From: Tenacibaculum lutimaris
GTDB lineage: Bacteria; Bacteroidota; Bacteroidia; Flavobacteriales; Flavobacteriaceae
Reading direction: 5' to 3'
DNA: 64,000 nt
Assembly (NCBI RefSeq): GCF_003610735.1
Contig: NZ_RAQM01000011.1
Span: forward strand, 62,001-126,000
Shown: positions 35,198 to 45,068 of the stretch, in pieces
How the letters are laid out: each line of letters opens with the position of its first letter
Numbering within the stretch: the stretch's first letter is position 1
Translations under genes and position numbers: made by a program
The notes under the pieces: model-generated
Database searches by the model: none
Told to the model about the DNA's origin: nothing
What the model saw: the letters and a program-made list of their open reading frames with translations, nothing else

Positions 35198-36532
35198 ATG
35201 AATGTAGATAAGAAAGTAGCTTTTTACACCTTAGGATGTAAATTAAATTTTTCGGAAACTTCAACCATTGCTAGAAACTTTGTAAATGAAGGGTTTGAGC
35301 GTGTTGAGTTTGAAGAAAAAGCAGATATATATGTAATTAACACCTGTTCGGTAACAGACAATGCTGATAAACGTTTTAAAAGTATTGTAAAGTCTGCCTT
35401 AAAGAAAAATGAAGAGGCTTTTGTTATTGGTGTAGGATGTTATGCGCAATTAAAACCTGAAGAATTAGCTGCTGTTGATGGTGTAGACTTAGTATTGGGT
35501 GCTACTGAAAAGTTTAATGTAACTAGCTATATTAACGACTTAACCAAAAATGATATTGGGGAAGTACATTCTTGTGAGATTGAAGATGCTGATTTTTATG
35601 TAGGTTCATATTCTATTGGAGATCGTACTCGTGCTTTCTTAAAAGTACAAGATGGATGTGATTATAAGTGTACTTATTGTACCATTCCGTTAGCACGTGG
35701 AATTTCACGTAGTGATACGTTAGAAAACGTATTGAAAAATGCTAAAGAAATTTCTGAGAAAGGTATTAAAGAAATCGTTTTAACAGGAGTAAATATTGGT
35801 GACTATGGAAAAGGAGAATTCGGTAATAAAAAACACGAACATACATTTTTAGAGTTAGTACAAGCTCTTGATAAAGTGGATGGGATTAATCGTTTACGAA
35901 TCTCTTCAATTGAGCCTAATTTATTAAAAGATGAAACGATTGATTTTGTTTCAAACTCAAACATATTTGTTCCACATTTTCATATTCCATTACAGTCAGG
36001 TAGCGACACGCTTTTAAAGAAAATGAAACGTCGTTATTTACGTAAAGTTTATACCGATCGAGCAGCAAAAATTAAAGAGGTTATGCCTAATGCTTGTATT
36101 GGTGTAGATGTTATTGTTGGTTTCCCCGGTGAAACAGATGAATTATTTTTAGAAACCTACAACTATTTAGCAGACTTAGATATTTCTTACTTACACGTTT
36201 TCACTTATTCTGAAAGACCAAATACAGAAGCTGTAGAAATGGACGGTGCTGTTCCTAAAAAAACACGTGCAAAACGCAGCAAAATGCTACGCGGATTATC
36301 TGTTAAAAAACGTAGAGCTTTTTATGAAAGTCAGTTAGGTAACACCTTAACAGTTTTATTTGAAAGTGAAAATAAAGAGGGATATATCCACGGTTTTACA
36401 GAAAACTATGTAAAAGTTAAGACTCCTTGGAACCCTGATTTAGTAAATACATTACATACAATTACTTTAACAAAAATAGATGAAGACGGTTTAGTTCGTT
36501 TTGATTTTGTGGATGCTGGAGTTATTGCTTAA
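35198..36532 (+). CDS. mtaB: tRNA t6A37 methylthiotransferase MtaB
   Basis: It adds a methylthio group to t6A at position 37 of tRNAs, giving ms2t6A. The 444 residues show the N-terminal UPF0004 domain with three cluster cysteines (TLGCKLN, NTCSVTD, GCYAQ), the radical SAM motif CDYKCTYCTIP near residue 155, and a C-terminal TRAM domain (about 370-444). MtaB rather than MiaB or RimO is suggested by FYTLGCKLNFSET. It is preceded by a clear promoter. Confidence 0.93.
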   Translation: MNVDKKVAFYTLGCKLNFSETSTIARNFVNEGFERVEFEEKADIYVINTCSVTDNADKRFKSIVKSALKKNEEAFVIGVGCYAQLKPEELAAVDGVDLVLGATEKFNVTSYINDLTKNDIGEVHSCEIEDADFYVGSYSIGDRTRAFLKVQDGCDYKCTYCTIPLARGISRSDTLENVLKNAKEISEKGIKEIVLTGVNIGDYGKGEFGNKKHEHTFLELVQALDKVDGINRLRISSIEPNLLKDETIDFVSNSNIFVPHFHIPLQSGSDTLLKKMKRRYLRKVYTDRAAKIKEVMPNACIGVDVIVGFPGETDELFLETYNYLADLDISYLHVFTYSERPNTEAVEMDGAVPKKTRAKRSKMLRGLSVKKRRAFYESQLGNTLTVLFESENKEGYIHGFTENYVKVKTPWNPDLVNTLHTITLTKIDEDGLVRFDFVDAGVIA

Positions 36533-36569
36533 CTTGTCAACTAGTTCACACAATCAAAAAAACTCATTT

Positions 36570-37316
36570 ATGAAGTACCTATTATACTCTTTTTTAGCCT
36601 TAGGAATCTCTTGTGGTATTCCTAAAAAAAGTTCTGAAACCAAATTAACAGAGCCAATAGAAAAAGAAACAATTATTGAAGAAGAAGTTACAAAACCTAT
36701 AGCTTCTCAAAATGAGTTAATTATTGTTCTTAAAAACGCTAAAAGTATTGATGATGTAAAATCACTTATAAAAAATAGTGGTTTAACTTGGAGTAAAATG
36801 GCTTATGAAACAGATGCTTCAAAAATAGGTATTGTTGAAGTTCCTGAAGGAAAGCGTGATTTTTGGATTGATAAACTACAGGAAAGCGGAGAGTTTAGAT
36901 TAGTTGATGCCAACTCAGAAGAAAAATTAACTAACATTATTTCCGAAGAAAAAAATAACCTTTTAAGAATTATCAAAACTCCTTGTTTTGGTGACTGTCC
37001 CGTATATTCTGTTTCTATTGATAAAGAAGGAAATGTTCTTTACAACGGAATTGAATATGTATTAGTAAAAGGAACACAAAAATTTACACTATCAGAAAAA
37101 CAACTGCAAGAGCTAAACAATAAGCTTAACAAAAAGGATTTTGCTAGTTTTAAAGATGTTTATAGCAACCCTAAAATTCCAGATTTATCTAGTACTTATA
37201 TAGTTCATGATGGAAAACAAATCTTAATTCGTTTATGGAAAGATATTCCTGATGAGCTTATTGACGTACACGAATATATTGACGGTATTTTATTAGATAA
37301 AAAGTTTTTTGAATAA
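36570..37316 (+). CDS. Lipoprotein with DUF6438-like domain
   Basis: A 248-residue lipoprotein (lipobox LGISC at about Cys 15). The middle holds a Glu/Thr-rich linker. The C-terminal half (about 125-245) begins LRIIKTPCFGDCPVYSVSIDKEG, which I recognise as the DUF6438 pattern with its CFGxCP pair. The open frame extends back to 36501 inside mtaB, but the ATG at 36570 opens the signal peptide. The next gene starts at the stop (TAATG). Confidence 0.8.
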   Translation: MKYLLYSFLALGISCGIPKKSSETKLTEPIEKETIIEEEVTKPIASQNELIIVLKNAKSIDDVKSLIKNSGLTWSKMAYETDASKIGIVEVPEGKRDFWIDKLQESGEFRLVDANSEEKLTNIISEEKNNLLRIIKTPCFGDCPVYSVSIDKEGNVLYNGIEYVLVKGTQKFTLSEKQLQELNNKLNKKDFASFKDVYSNPKIPDLSSTYIVHDGKQILIRLWKDIPDELIDVHEYIDGILLDKKFFE

Positions 37317-37981
37317 TGCCTAAAACTCACTTGTATTTTGTTCCTGGTTTAGCTGCCAATACCAAAATATTTGAGCGTATTTCTTTACCTGAAGAACATT
37401 TTGAACTGCATTTTTTAGATTGGATGCTACCAACCTCTATTAACGAAAGCATTGAAGAATATGCTCAGCGAATGTGTGCTAAAATTCAACATAAAAACCC
37501 TATCTTAGTAGGAGTTTCTTTTGGTGGAATTATTGTGCAAGAAATGAGTAAAATTATCAATTGTAAAAAGGTAATTATTATCTCTAGCATTAAAAGTAAC
37601 AAAGAGTTACCAAGACGACTAAAACTAGCTCAAATAACAAAAGCCTATAAACTTTTCCCTTCAAAAATTATAGCAAACATTGAAAGTTACGAACATTACT
37701 TTTTCAATGATTATTTAAAAAAACGAGCTGAACTTTATAAAATATATTTATCTATAAGAGATAAAGATTATTTACAATGGGCTATATACAATGTGTTACA
37801 TTGGCAGCAAAAAGAACCATTAAAAGATATAATTCATATTCATGGAAAAAAAGATGAAGTTTTCCCTATAAAACATATTAAGAACTCTATTGAAATTGAG
37901 AATGGTACGCATGTAATGATACTGAATAAAGCAAAAACTATTTCTAAAATCTTAGAAAAGGAATGTTTTTTGATAGATTAA
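37316..37981 (+). CDS. Alpha/beta hydrolase-like protein
   Basis: A 221-residue cytoplasmic protein with the nucleophile elbow GVSFGG near residue 65, a late Asp in HIHGKKDEVFPI and a His in NGTHVMIL, which together form a complete Ser-Asp-His triad. The substrate is unknown. It overlaps the upstream lipoprotein stop by 1 nt. Confidence 0.85.
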   Translation: MPKTHLYFVPGLAANTKIFERISLPEEHFELHFLDWMLPTSINESIEEYAQRMCAKIQHKNPILVGVSFGGIIVQEMSKIINCKKVIIISSIKSNKELPRRLKLAQITKAYKLFPSKIIANIESYEHYFFNDYLKKRAELYKIYLSIRDKDYLQWAIYNVLHWQQKEPLKDIIHIHGKKDEVFPIKHIKNSIEIENGTHVMILNKAKTISKILEKECFLID

Positions 37982-38018
37982 ATACCACACCCCAATTTCA
38001 ACAAAAACTAAAGAAAAA

Positions 38019-38921
38019 ATGAATAAATCAATCCGCTTTTTATCAATTATAACTATAGTATTCGTAGGAATATTATTTACCAATACTATTAGTAAGTCTA
38101 ACGAACCAACTATTAAAAATGTAGCTGAAACCTATGAAGTTAAAGCTTTAAAGTTACCTGATGATTTAAATTTAGCAGGAGAACGTGTTCCGTTAGAAAA
38201 ACCAGACATTAAAGAACGAATGGATCGTGAATTATTAGTAAATACCTATTGGCAGTCTAATGGATTACTACTAATAAAACGCGCCAACAAGTACTTCCCT
38301 ATTTTAGAACCATTATTAAAAAAACATGGGTTACCTGACGATTTTAAATTTTTAGCCTTAGCTGAAAGTGGTTTTATTGATGAAACATCTAATGTAGGAG
38401 CTGCAGGTATGTGGCACTTTATGAAACAAACAGGTAGAGAATATGGATTAGAAATCAACAATAATGTAGACGAGCGTTATCATATTGAAAAATCTACAGA
38501 AGTAGCTGCTGAATATTTAAAAAAATCAAAAGAGCGTTTTGGTTCTTGGACACTAGCTGCTGCAGCTTATAATGCAGGGAATTATGGTGTTTCTAAAAGA
38601 CTAGAAGCTCAAGGAGTTACTAGCTATTACGATGCTTTATTACCTGATGAAACTGAACGTTATGTATTCAGAATTTTAGCTTTAAAAGAAATCATCACGA
38701 ATCCTGAAAAATACGGTTTTACATTCGATAAAGGAGATTTATACACTTTACCTGAAACCTACACTGTAAAAGTTGATACTGCTATTACCAATATTGCCTT
38801 ATTTGCTAAAAAGTTCGGAACTACCTACAAAGATTTGAAACTACATAATTCTTGGTTACGTGAAAATCACTTAAACAACCGTAGCAGAAAACTATACGAA
38901 ATTAAAATCCCTGTTCAGTAA
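38019..38921 (+). CDS. Lytic transglycosylase, MltD-like, one LysM-like end
   Basis: A 300-residue murein hydrolase with a signal peptide and an SLT domain (about 85-220). Visible are LAESGF with the catalytic Glu, NVGAAGMWHFMKQTGREYGLEIN, VDERYHIEKSTEVAAEYLK and LAAAAYNAGNYGV. The C-terminal LPETYTVKVDTAITNIALFAKKFGTTYKDLKLHN resembles a degenerate LysM repeat. It cleaves glycan strands to anhydro ends. Its stop overlaps the next start (TAATG). Confidence 0.9.
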   Translation: MNKSIRFLSIITIVFVGILFTNTISKSNEPTIKNVAETYEVKALKLPDDLNLAGERVPLEKPDIKERMDRELLVNTYWQSNGLLLIKRANKYFPILEPLLKKHGLPDDFKFLALAESGFIDETSNVGAAGMWHFMKQTGREYGLEINNNVDERYHIEKSTEVAAEYLKKSKERFGSWTLAAAAYNAGNYGVSKRLEAQGVTSYYDALLPDETERYVFRILALKEIITNPEKYGFTFDKGDLYTLPETYTVKVDTAITNIALFAKKFGTTYKDLKLHNSWLRENHLNNRSRKLYEIKIPVQ

Positions 38922-39127
38922 TGAGTAAAGTAATGCCTTATTTTTATTTTATTTTTGGTTTGGTTATACTATTTGATGGTATTGTTCAATTCTTAGAAAA
39001 TAAAGAGCTATACAAGTTGCTTTTCTCTTGGAATACAACAGATAAATATTTTTACTTAAGCATAAAAATTATCTTTAGTTTATTCTTCTTTTTTATTGGA
39101 TATAAAAGATTTAGGGTAAAATCCTAA
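38921..39127 (+). CDS. Small membrane protein after the transglycosylase
   Basis: A 68-residue protein with two hydrophobic helices (about residues 6-24 and 42-62) and a basic C-terminus. No family was recognised. It is translationally coupled to the transglycosylase, which suggests a related envelope role (inference). Confidence 0.65.
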   Translation: MSKVMPYFYFIFGLVILFDGIVQFLENKELYKLLFSWNTTDKYFYLSIKIIFSLFFFFIGYKRFRVKS

Positions 39128-39130
39128 ACA

Positions 39131-39162
39131 AAAAAAGCTCATTCAAAAGAATGAGCTTTTTT
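39131..39162. terminator. Bidirectional terminator between small membrane gene and folE
   Basis: AAAAAAGCTCATTC pairs with GAATGAGCTTTTTT around AAAA. Convergent genes end on either side. Confidence 0.9.
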
Positions 39163-39182
39163 ATTTATTTAAACTTTATTTT

Positions 39183-39875
39183 CTATTGAAAATCAGTATT
39201 TAACTTTATGTAATCTAAGAATTCACGTTTAGTTTCTTTGTTTTTAAACGCTCCACCAAACTCAGCAGTAACTGTACTACTTTCAATATCTTTAATACCT
39301 CTTGAGTTAACACATAAGTGTTTTGCATCTATAACACATGCAACATCTTGGGTTCCTAATGCTTCTTGCATTGCTTGTACTACCTGCATCGTTAAGCGCT
39401 CTTGTACTTGTGGGCGCTTAGCATAATACTCTACAATACGATTCATTTTAGATAAACCGATTACTTTACCATTAGAAATATACGCAACATGCGCTCTACC
39501 AATAATTGGTAATAAGTGATGCTCACATGTTGAATATACAATAATGTTTTTTTCAACTAACATTTCACCATACTTGTACGTATTGTCAAATGTTGATGCT
39601 TCTGGTTTGTTTTCTGGATTTAACCCCATAAACAACTCATTTACGAAAGCTTTAGCTACTCTTTTAGGAGTACCTTTCATACTATCGTCCGTTAAATCCA
39701 TTCCTAAAGTTTCAAGAATTTCTCTAACACTTTCTTGAATTTTTTCAATTTTTTCTTTGTCAGAAATATCGAAAGCATCTGCACGTAAAGGTGTTTTTGC
39801 CGATGTACCGATGTGGTTCTCTCCTATTTCGTCTATTCTATCGTCATTCATTTTGTTGCTGTTCACTTCAAACAT
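39183..39875 (-). CDS. folE: GTP cyclohydrolase I
   Basis: It converts GTP to 7,8-dihydroneopterin triphosphate for folate. The 230 residues include TPKRVAKAFVNELFMGL, CEHHLLPIIGRAHVAYI with Zn-binding Cys and His, KMNRIVEYYAKRPQVQERLT, and CVIDAKHLCVNSRGIKD with the second Cys. An N-terminal extension of about 40 residues lies before the core. It stands alone on the minus strand and shares a terminator with the convergent gene. Confidence 0.96.
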   Translation of the reverse strand: MFEVNSNKMNDDRIDEIGENHIGTSAKTPLRADAFDISDKEKIEKIQESVREILETLGMDLTDDSMKGTPKRVAKAFVNELFMGLNPENKPEASTFDNTYKYGEMLVEKNIIVYSTCEHHLLPIIGRAHVAYISNGKVIGLSKMNRIVEYYAKRPQVQERLTMQVVQAMQEALGTQDVACVIDAKHLCVNSRGIKDIESSTVTAEFGGAFKNKETKREFLDYIKLNTDFQ

Positions 39876-39923
39876 TTCTATCTAAAAATTAGTAGGGCGC
39901 AAATTTACAACATTGTTGGTAAT

Positions 39924-41288
39924 TTACTGCACTTTATTTATCAATTCGTCTAAAGAACAAGTAGTTTGCTCTCCTGCCACCATATCTTTAACAACAAGTG
40001 TACCGTTTTCAACAGTAGTTACTACAAACTCAATTTCTCTGTTTATAGCGTATTTCCACTGTTTTTTTTGTTGATTATTGCTTGTTGCAACATCAGGATA
40101 CATCTCTGCCTTTATGTCATTACTACGTAATGTTTTGATGATTTTAACCTTTTCTAAACTCTCGCTTTCTTCAAAATTTAAAAACAATACTTTAGGCTTT
40201 GGTAATTCTACTGCTTCAAACAATCCTAACTCTTCCATTACCAAGTAAATTCTATCTAACCCAAAAGATATTCCTACTCCAGAAACATCTTTTAACCCAA
40301 AAATACCTGTTAAGTCGTCATAACGACCACCACCACCAATAGAACCCATTTTTACACCTTCTGGAGCTGCTACTTCATAAATGGCTCCTGTGTAATAGTT
40401 TAATCCTCTAGCTAAGGTTACATCTAATTCTAAGCTTGCTGAATCTAGCCCTAAACTTTCTACATTATTAACTACGGTTCTCAAATCAGCTACTCCTTGT
40501 AATCCTTCTTCCGAACCTTGTAACATAGCCTCTAAAGAAGCTAACTTATCTTGATTACTTCCAGAAAAATTAAATAACGGATCAACTTTTTCTATCGCTT
40601 CAGCAGAAATTCCTTTCTCCAACATCTCCTTAACTACACCGTCTTTTCCTATTTTATCTAACTTATCTAAAGCCACTGTAAAATCAATCAACTTGTCTGA
40701 TGCTCCAATTACCTCAGCAATTCCAGATAAGATTTTTCGGTTGTTGATTTTGATAGTCGTACCTTTTAATCCTAACTTACTAAAAACAGTATCATATAAT
40801 TGTACAAACTCAACTTCTTGCCATAATGAAGTACTTCCTACTACATCGGCATCACATTGATAAAACTCACGGAAACGTCCTTTTTGTGGTCTATCTGCTC
40901 TCCAAACTGGTTGGATTTGGTAACGTTTAAATGGAAATGTAATTTCGTTTTGGTGTTGTACTACGTAACGTGCAAACGGAACTGTTAAATCGTAACGCAA
41001 TGCTTTTTCAGAAATTTTTGAAGTAACTTTTTGGCTGTCTTTATCTACCAATAAGTTTTCATCTACTTTCTTTAAATAATCACCAGAATTCAAGATTTTA
41101 AAAATCAATCTATCCCCTTCTTCTCCATATTTTCCCATTAAGGTTTCAGAATTTTCAAAACTTGGTGTTTCAATAGGTTGAAATCCGAAATTTTCAAACG
41201 AATGTTTAATTGTATTGAAAATATAGTTTCTTTTTGCTACTTCTGTTGATGAAAAATCTCTTGTTCCTTTTGGGATTCCTGGTTTCAT
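39924..41288 (-). CDS. hisS: Histidine-tRNA ligase
   Basis: A class II aminoacyl-tRNA synthetase of 454 residues. It opens with [12 protein letters not shown]. Motif 2 is [19 protein letters not shown], the histidine-specific segment is [16 protein letters not shown], and motif 3 is [17 protein letters not shown]. The anticodon-binding domain occupies about residues 365-450. It is followed, after a short gap, by folE, and preceded by a repeat-bearing spacer. Confidence 0.96.
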   Translation of the reverse strand: MKPGIPKGTRDFSSTEVAKRNYIFNTIKHSFENFGFQPIETPSFENSETLMGKYGEEGDRLIFKILNSGDYLKKVDENLLVDKDSQKVTSKISEKALRYDLTVPFARYVVQHQNEITFPFKRYQIQPVWRADRPQKGRFREFYQCDADVVGSTSLWQEVEFVQLYDTVFSKLGLKGTTIKINNRKILSGIAEVIGASDKLIDFTVALDKLDKIGKDGVVKEMLEKGISAEAIEKVDPLFNFSGSNQDKLASLEAMLQGSEEGLQGVADLRTVVNNVESLGLDSASLELDVTLARGLNYYTGAIYEVAAPEGVKMGSIGGGGRYDDLTGIFGLKDVSGVGISFGLDRIYLVMEELGLFEAVELPKPKVLFLNFEESESLEKVKIIKTLRSNDIKAEMYPDVATSNNQQKKQWKYAINREIEFVVTTVENGTLVVKDMVAGEQTTCSLDELINKVQ

Positions 41289-41296
41289 TTTTTTTG

Positions 41297-41363
41297 TTAA
41301 TTATGAATTATGAATTTTTAACTATGAATTAATTGATAATTCATAATTGTCAATTCGTAATTT
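41297..41363. repeat. AATTATGAATTAT inverted and tandem repeat
   Basis: The spacer between hisS and the YihY-like gene contains AATTATGAATTAT (41299-41311), its exact complement (41336-41348), and further near copies of ATGAATT. The pattern is simple and short, with no coding. It resembles small intergenic repeats seen in other flavobacteria. Confidence 0.7.
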
Positions 41364-41411
41364 GATTTGCGTTTTAGCCTGCAAATATCCGAAAAAATAT
41401 GAAGAAAAATG

Positions 41412-42347
41412 TTATTTAGCTCTCGCTTTATTTTTGCGCTTTAAACGGTAAATCGTGGCGTTTAACTCAAAACCTAAAAGAAGAATAATTGCGTTCAACC
41501 ACACAAAAAGCATTAAAATTAACAGGGTACCAATTGAGCCATATAGCTGATTGTATTGAGCAAACTTTACTACATAAATTCCAAATAAGTAAAAGGTAAA
41601 CATAGATACTACCGTAGTTAAAATAGCACCTGGAGAAAAGAATTTCACATCTTTACCTTGTTTGGTTCCGTACCTAAAGAGTAAAGATACAATGGTAAAA
41701 ATCATTACTAAAAACAAGAAACCTCTTCCGTAGTAAAAGAGGTCTAAATCTCCTGTGTTTAACCATCCAATTTTGTGAATTCTTGTTAAGGCTATTTGAT
41801 AAAAAATAATGAGTGTTACCGTTACGATTAAGAAAAATGACATTAGCAATGATACTGCTAACGAAATAAAATAGGCTCTTAAAACATTTCTTACTTCGGT
41901 TACATGATAAGAATATTCAAACCCACCAAATATTGCATTTACACCATTTGTCATTAAAAAAATAGAAGCAAAAAAACCAAACGATAACAATCCGCCATAT
42001 TGATTGTTTATAATATCTTTTATAACAAAATCTACCGCCTCAAAGGTTTTTGGTGGTAATGCTTCTTGCATTAATGAAAGTAACCCATCTTGAAATCCAT
42101 CAATCGGGATGTAAGGAATCAATGTTAAAATGAATAATAAGAATGGAAAGATTGCCATAAAGAAACTAAAAGCAATACCTCCTGCCCTTGTAGTTAATGC
42201 TCCTTTTACAATACCTATAACATACATTTCAAGTACATCGTACAAAGACATTCCTTCTAACCCCGGAATTTTAATTTTCTTTCCAAAGGCCACGAGCCAG
42301 TTAATTACTGGAATTTTCTCAAGGTTTTCTTCTATTGGTTTTGTCAT
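41412..42347 (-). CDS. YihY/BrkB family inner membrane protein
   Basis: A 311-residue protein with about six membrane helices and the family signature KGALTTRAGGIAFSFFMAIFP near residue 55. The late GSIGTLLILMLFVWLNAIILLLGFELNA is typical too. Despite older annotation as ribonuclease BN, members are probable lipid or solute transporters; function remains unproved. It lies 32 nt downstream of the pentapeptide gene and probably shares its transcript. Confidence 0.9.
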   Translation of the reverse strand: MTKPIEENLEKIPVINWLVAFGKKIKIPGLEGMSLYDVLEMYVIGIVKGALTTRAGGIAFSFFMAIFPFLLFILTLIPYIPIDGFQDGLLSLMQEALPPKTFEAVDFVIKDIINNQYGGLLSFGFFASIFLMTNGVNAIFGGFEYSYHVTEVRNVLRAYFISLAVSLLMSFFLIVTVTLIIFYQIALTRIHKIGWLNTGDLDLFYYGRGFLFLVMIFTIVSLLFRYGTKQGKDVKFFSPGAILTTVVSMFTFYLFGIYVVKFAQYNQLYGSIGTLLILMLFVWLNAIILLLGFELNATIYRLKRKNKARAK

Positions 42348-42379
42348 ATTTAGGTTTAGCTATTTTTTTTCTTACTTCC

Positions 42380-42949
42380 TTACTCCACCACAATATCATA
42401 TTTATACAATAGTCCTGCAATATTTTCATTAGAAAATTTTGCTTTTTTAACCCTATTGTTTTCAGGATCGATTGTAAAATTAGTGGCAGTTGTAAAATCT
42501 GCTTTTTCTAAATTCGTCTGATCAAAAATTGCTCCTTTTAAATCACAATCTTTAAAGACACCTTTACTTAAGTCAGCTTCAACAAAATCTACTTCTTGCA
42601 AATTACAACTTATAAATTTTGTAGTGGGAATTTTTAATTGGTAAAAAGAAGATAAGTTTAGCTGGCAGTTATGAAAGCTCATTTCTAGCAAAAAGTTGTT
42701 GCATTCATTAAACTTTACCCCAACCATTTTACAATTTTCAAAAGTGCAATCTTTAAAAAAAGTGTGGTTTACCACTGTATTACTAAAATTACAGTTGATA
42801 AACTCACACTCTAAAAATTCAATATTTGAAGCATGTACGTTCTCGAAATTGCAATTCTCGAACGTACAGCTGTCATATTCTCCTTTGTTGATTTTTGTTA
42901 CTGTAAAATCAACTTTTGTAAATGTTTCGTTGTCAAAGAAATCATTCAT
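42380..42949 (-). CDS. Pentapeptide repeat protein
   Basis: A 189-residue protein made of A(D/N)LxX-like repeats forming a right-handed beta helix, for example CTFENCNFENV and DCDLKGAIFDQTNLEKADF. Family members include Qnr gyrase protectors, but nothing here fixes the target. Its ATG follows the stop of the M3 peptidase gene without any spacer (TAAATG). Confidence 0.88.
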   Translation of the reverse strand: MNDFFDNETFTKVDFTVTKINKGEYDSCTFENCNFENVHASNIEFLECEFINCNFSNTVVNHTFFKDCTFENCKMVGVKFNECNNFLLEMSFHNCQLNLSSFYQLKIPTTKFISCNLQEVDFVEADLSKGVFKDCDLKGAIFDQTNLEKADFTTATNFTIDPENNRVKKAKFSNENIAGLLYKYDIVVE

Positions 42950-45052
42950 TTATTGTAACCCTCTTGCTTTTAGCATTGGTTCTGCCTGTGGATCTCTTCC
43001 TGCAAAAACTCTATACATTTCTGCATAATCCATCGTGTTTCCTTTCGATAAGATTTGCTCTCTAAACTTCTGACCGTTTTCTCTAGTTAACAATCCGTTG
43101 TTTTTAAACCAATCGTACGCATCGTGACTTAACATTTCTGTCCATAAATACGAGTAATATCCTGCTCCATATCCTCCACTAAAAATATGTGCAAAATATA
43201 TTGAACGATATCTTGGTGGTACCTCATCAATCTTTAACTTCATTTTAGCCAAAGCTTCTTCTTCAAATTTAGCTACATCTTCAATTGTAGTGTCTGCTGA
43301 AATAGTGTGCCATTGCATATCTAAATTAGAAGATGCTAAGTTTTCTATAATTGAATATCCTTGATTGAACGTTCCTGCATCTTTAATTTTTTGTAATAAT
43401 GCATCAGGAATTACTTCTCCTGTTTTATAATGCAATGCATAGTTGTTTAATACCTCTGGATGTGTTGCCCAGTTTTCGTTAAACTGCGACGGGAACTCTA
43501 CAAAATCTCTTGCCGTACTTGTTCCTGAAATTGATGCATATTTTTGATTTCCGAATAAACCGTGTAACGCATGTCCGAACTCATGGAAGGTAGTTTCTAC
43601 ATTATCAAAACTAATTAATGCTGGTTCTCCTTCTGCTGGTTTTGGATAGTTACAAACGTTGTAGATTACTGGCTTTTGACCTCTTAATTTAGATTGTTTT
43701 ACAAAAGCACTCATCCAAGCTCCTCCTCTTTTACTATCTCTTGCAAAGAAATCTCCGTAGAACAATCCTAACTTACTACCGTCTTCTTCAAAAATTTCAT
43801 ACACTACCACATCTGGGTGATATGTTGGAATATCTGTGCGCTTTTTAAAGGTAATTCCGTATAATTTTGTTGCCGCATAAAACACTCCTTTTTCCAACAC
43901 GTTGGTTAACTCAAAGTATGGTTTTACCTCATCTTCATTTAAGTTGTACTTAGACTTACGTACTTTTTCAGCAAAATGATTCCAATCGTATGGAGCTAAA
44001 GTAAAGTCGTTTCCTTCTTTGTTAATTTCTGCTTGGATTTCTTTCGTTTCAGCAGCTACTTTTTCTAATGAACCAGGAATTAATCCGTTGAACATTTCAA
44101 AAACTTTATCTGGTGTAGAAGCCATTGTTCCTTGTAAGCTCCAACTAGCAAAGTTGTCAAAACCTAAAATTTGTGCTTTCTTAGCACGTAACGAAGCCAT
44201 TTTCTTTACTAAATCGCTTGTATCGTACTCACCTGCATCTGTTCTGTGAATAGATTTTTCGAACAATTGTTTACGAACTTCTCTATTTTCTAAAGTTTGT
44301 AATAAAGGTTGTTGCGTAGTATTGATTAATTGGATTTCGTACTTTCCGTCTTTCTCTAATCCTTTAATTGTTTCTTCAGAAAGTCCTTTTAACTGTTCTT
44401 TATCGGTAACCGTTAAACCTCCTTTTTTACTAGCATCTAATAACTTTTTTCCGAAGTCGTTAGATAAGCTTGCTAACTCTGCATTAATTTCTTTTAACTC
44501 GTTTTTCTTTTCTTCAGATAAGTTAGCACCTGCTTTTACAAACTTTTTATATTGTTCTTTTACCAAGTGTTTAGACTCTGCATCTAAATCTAAGTTATCT
44601 AAATTATCGTGTACCGCTTTTATTTTTTCAAACAACTTGGTGTTTAATAAAATTTCATCGTTGTGTTTAGAAAACTTTGGAGCTAATTCTTTTTGATTGT
44701 CTTTAATTGTATCGTTCGTATGTGCTCCTGCTAAAGCATAAAAAACTGCCTCAACATTATCTAACGTTTTGCTACTTTCTTCAAAAGCTATAATTGTATT
44801 TTCAAATGTTGGAGCTTCTGTATTTGCTATAATTTTAGCTATTCCTTCATTTTGAACTTCCATACCTTTTAAAATTGCAGGCATAAAGTGTTCGTTTTTT
44901 ATTTTGGTAAAATCAGGTGCACCATAAGGTAAACTGCTTTTTACTAATAATGGGTTTTCTACCATGTTTGAAGTGGTTTCTTTTTTAGTTTGCTCTGTTT
45001 TACACGACATAGCTACTACTAGCGTTGCTATGAGTAATAGTTGTTTTTTCAT
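42950..45052 (-). CDS. M3 family oligopeptidase lipoprotein (Dcp-like)
   Basis: A 700-residue zinc metallopeptidase. It carries a lipoprotein signal (VVAMSC, Cys 17) and the zinc motif FHEFGHALHGLF with an upstream SFDNVETT, matching the M3A thimet/Dcp family. It should digest oligopeptides or dipeptidyl ends in the periplasm or on the surface. It begins a run with the pentapeptide and YihY-like genes and follows nadC by 16 nt. Confidence 0.95.
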   Translation of the reverse strand: MKKQLLLIATLVVAMSCKTEQTKKETTSNMVENPLLVKSSLPYGAPDFTKIKNEHFMPAILKGMEVQNEGIAKIIANTEAPTFENTIIAFEESSKTLDNVEAVFYALAGAHTNDTIKDNQKELAPKFSKHNDEILLNTKLFEKIKAVHDNLDNLDLDAESKHLVKEQYKKFVKAGANLSEEKKNELKEINAELASLSNDFGKKLLDASKKGGLTVTDKEQLKGLSEETIKGLEKDGKYEIQLINTTQQPLLQTLENREVRKQLFEKSIHRTDAGEYDTSDLVKKMASLRAKKAQILGFDNFASWSLQGTMASTPDKVFEMFNGLIPGSLEKVAAETKEIQAEINKEGNDFTLAPYDWNHFAEKVRKSKYNLNEDEVKPYFELTNVLEKGVFYAATKLYGITFKKRTDIPTYHPDVVVYEIFEEDGSKLGLFYGDFFARDSKRGGAWMSAFVKQSKLRGQKPVIYNVCNYPKPAEGEPALISFDNVETTFHEFGHALHGLFGNQKYASISGTSTARDFVEFPSQFNENWATHPEVLNNYALHYKTGEVIPDALLQKIKDAGTFNQGYSIIENLASSNLDMQWHTISADTTIEDVAKFEEEALAKMKLKIDEVPPRYRSIYFAHIFSGGYGAGYYSYLWTEMLSHDAYDWFKNNGLLTRENGQKFREQILSKGNTMDYAEMYRVFAGRDPQAEPMLKARGLQ

Positions 45053-45068
45053 GATGTAGTAAGTTATA

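Noticed and set aside
36501..36569. Longer N-terminus of the DUF6438 lipoprotein
   Set aside because: It would overlap mtaB and bury the signal peptide; ATG at 36570 opens a normal lipoprotein signal.
41297..41363. Small CRISPR-like repeat
   Set aside because: Units are 7-13 nt, irregular, and partly inverted; no spacers of constant length.
42696..43028. 110-codon plus-strand frame
   Set aside because: Antisense to the pentapeptide-repeat gene and M3 peptidase end, both of which are clear coding regions.
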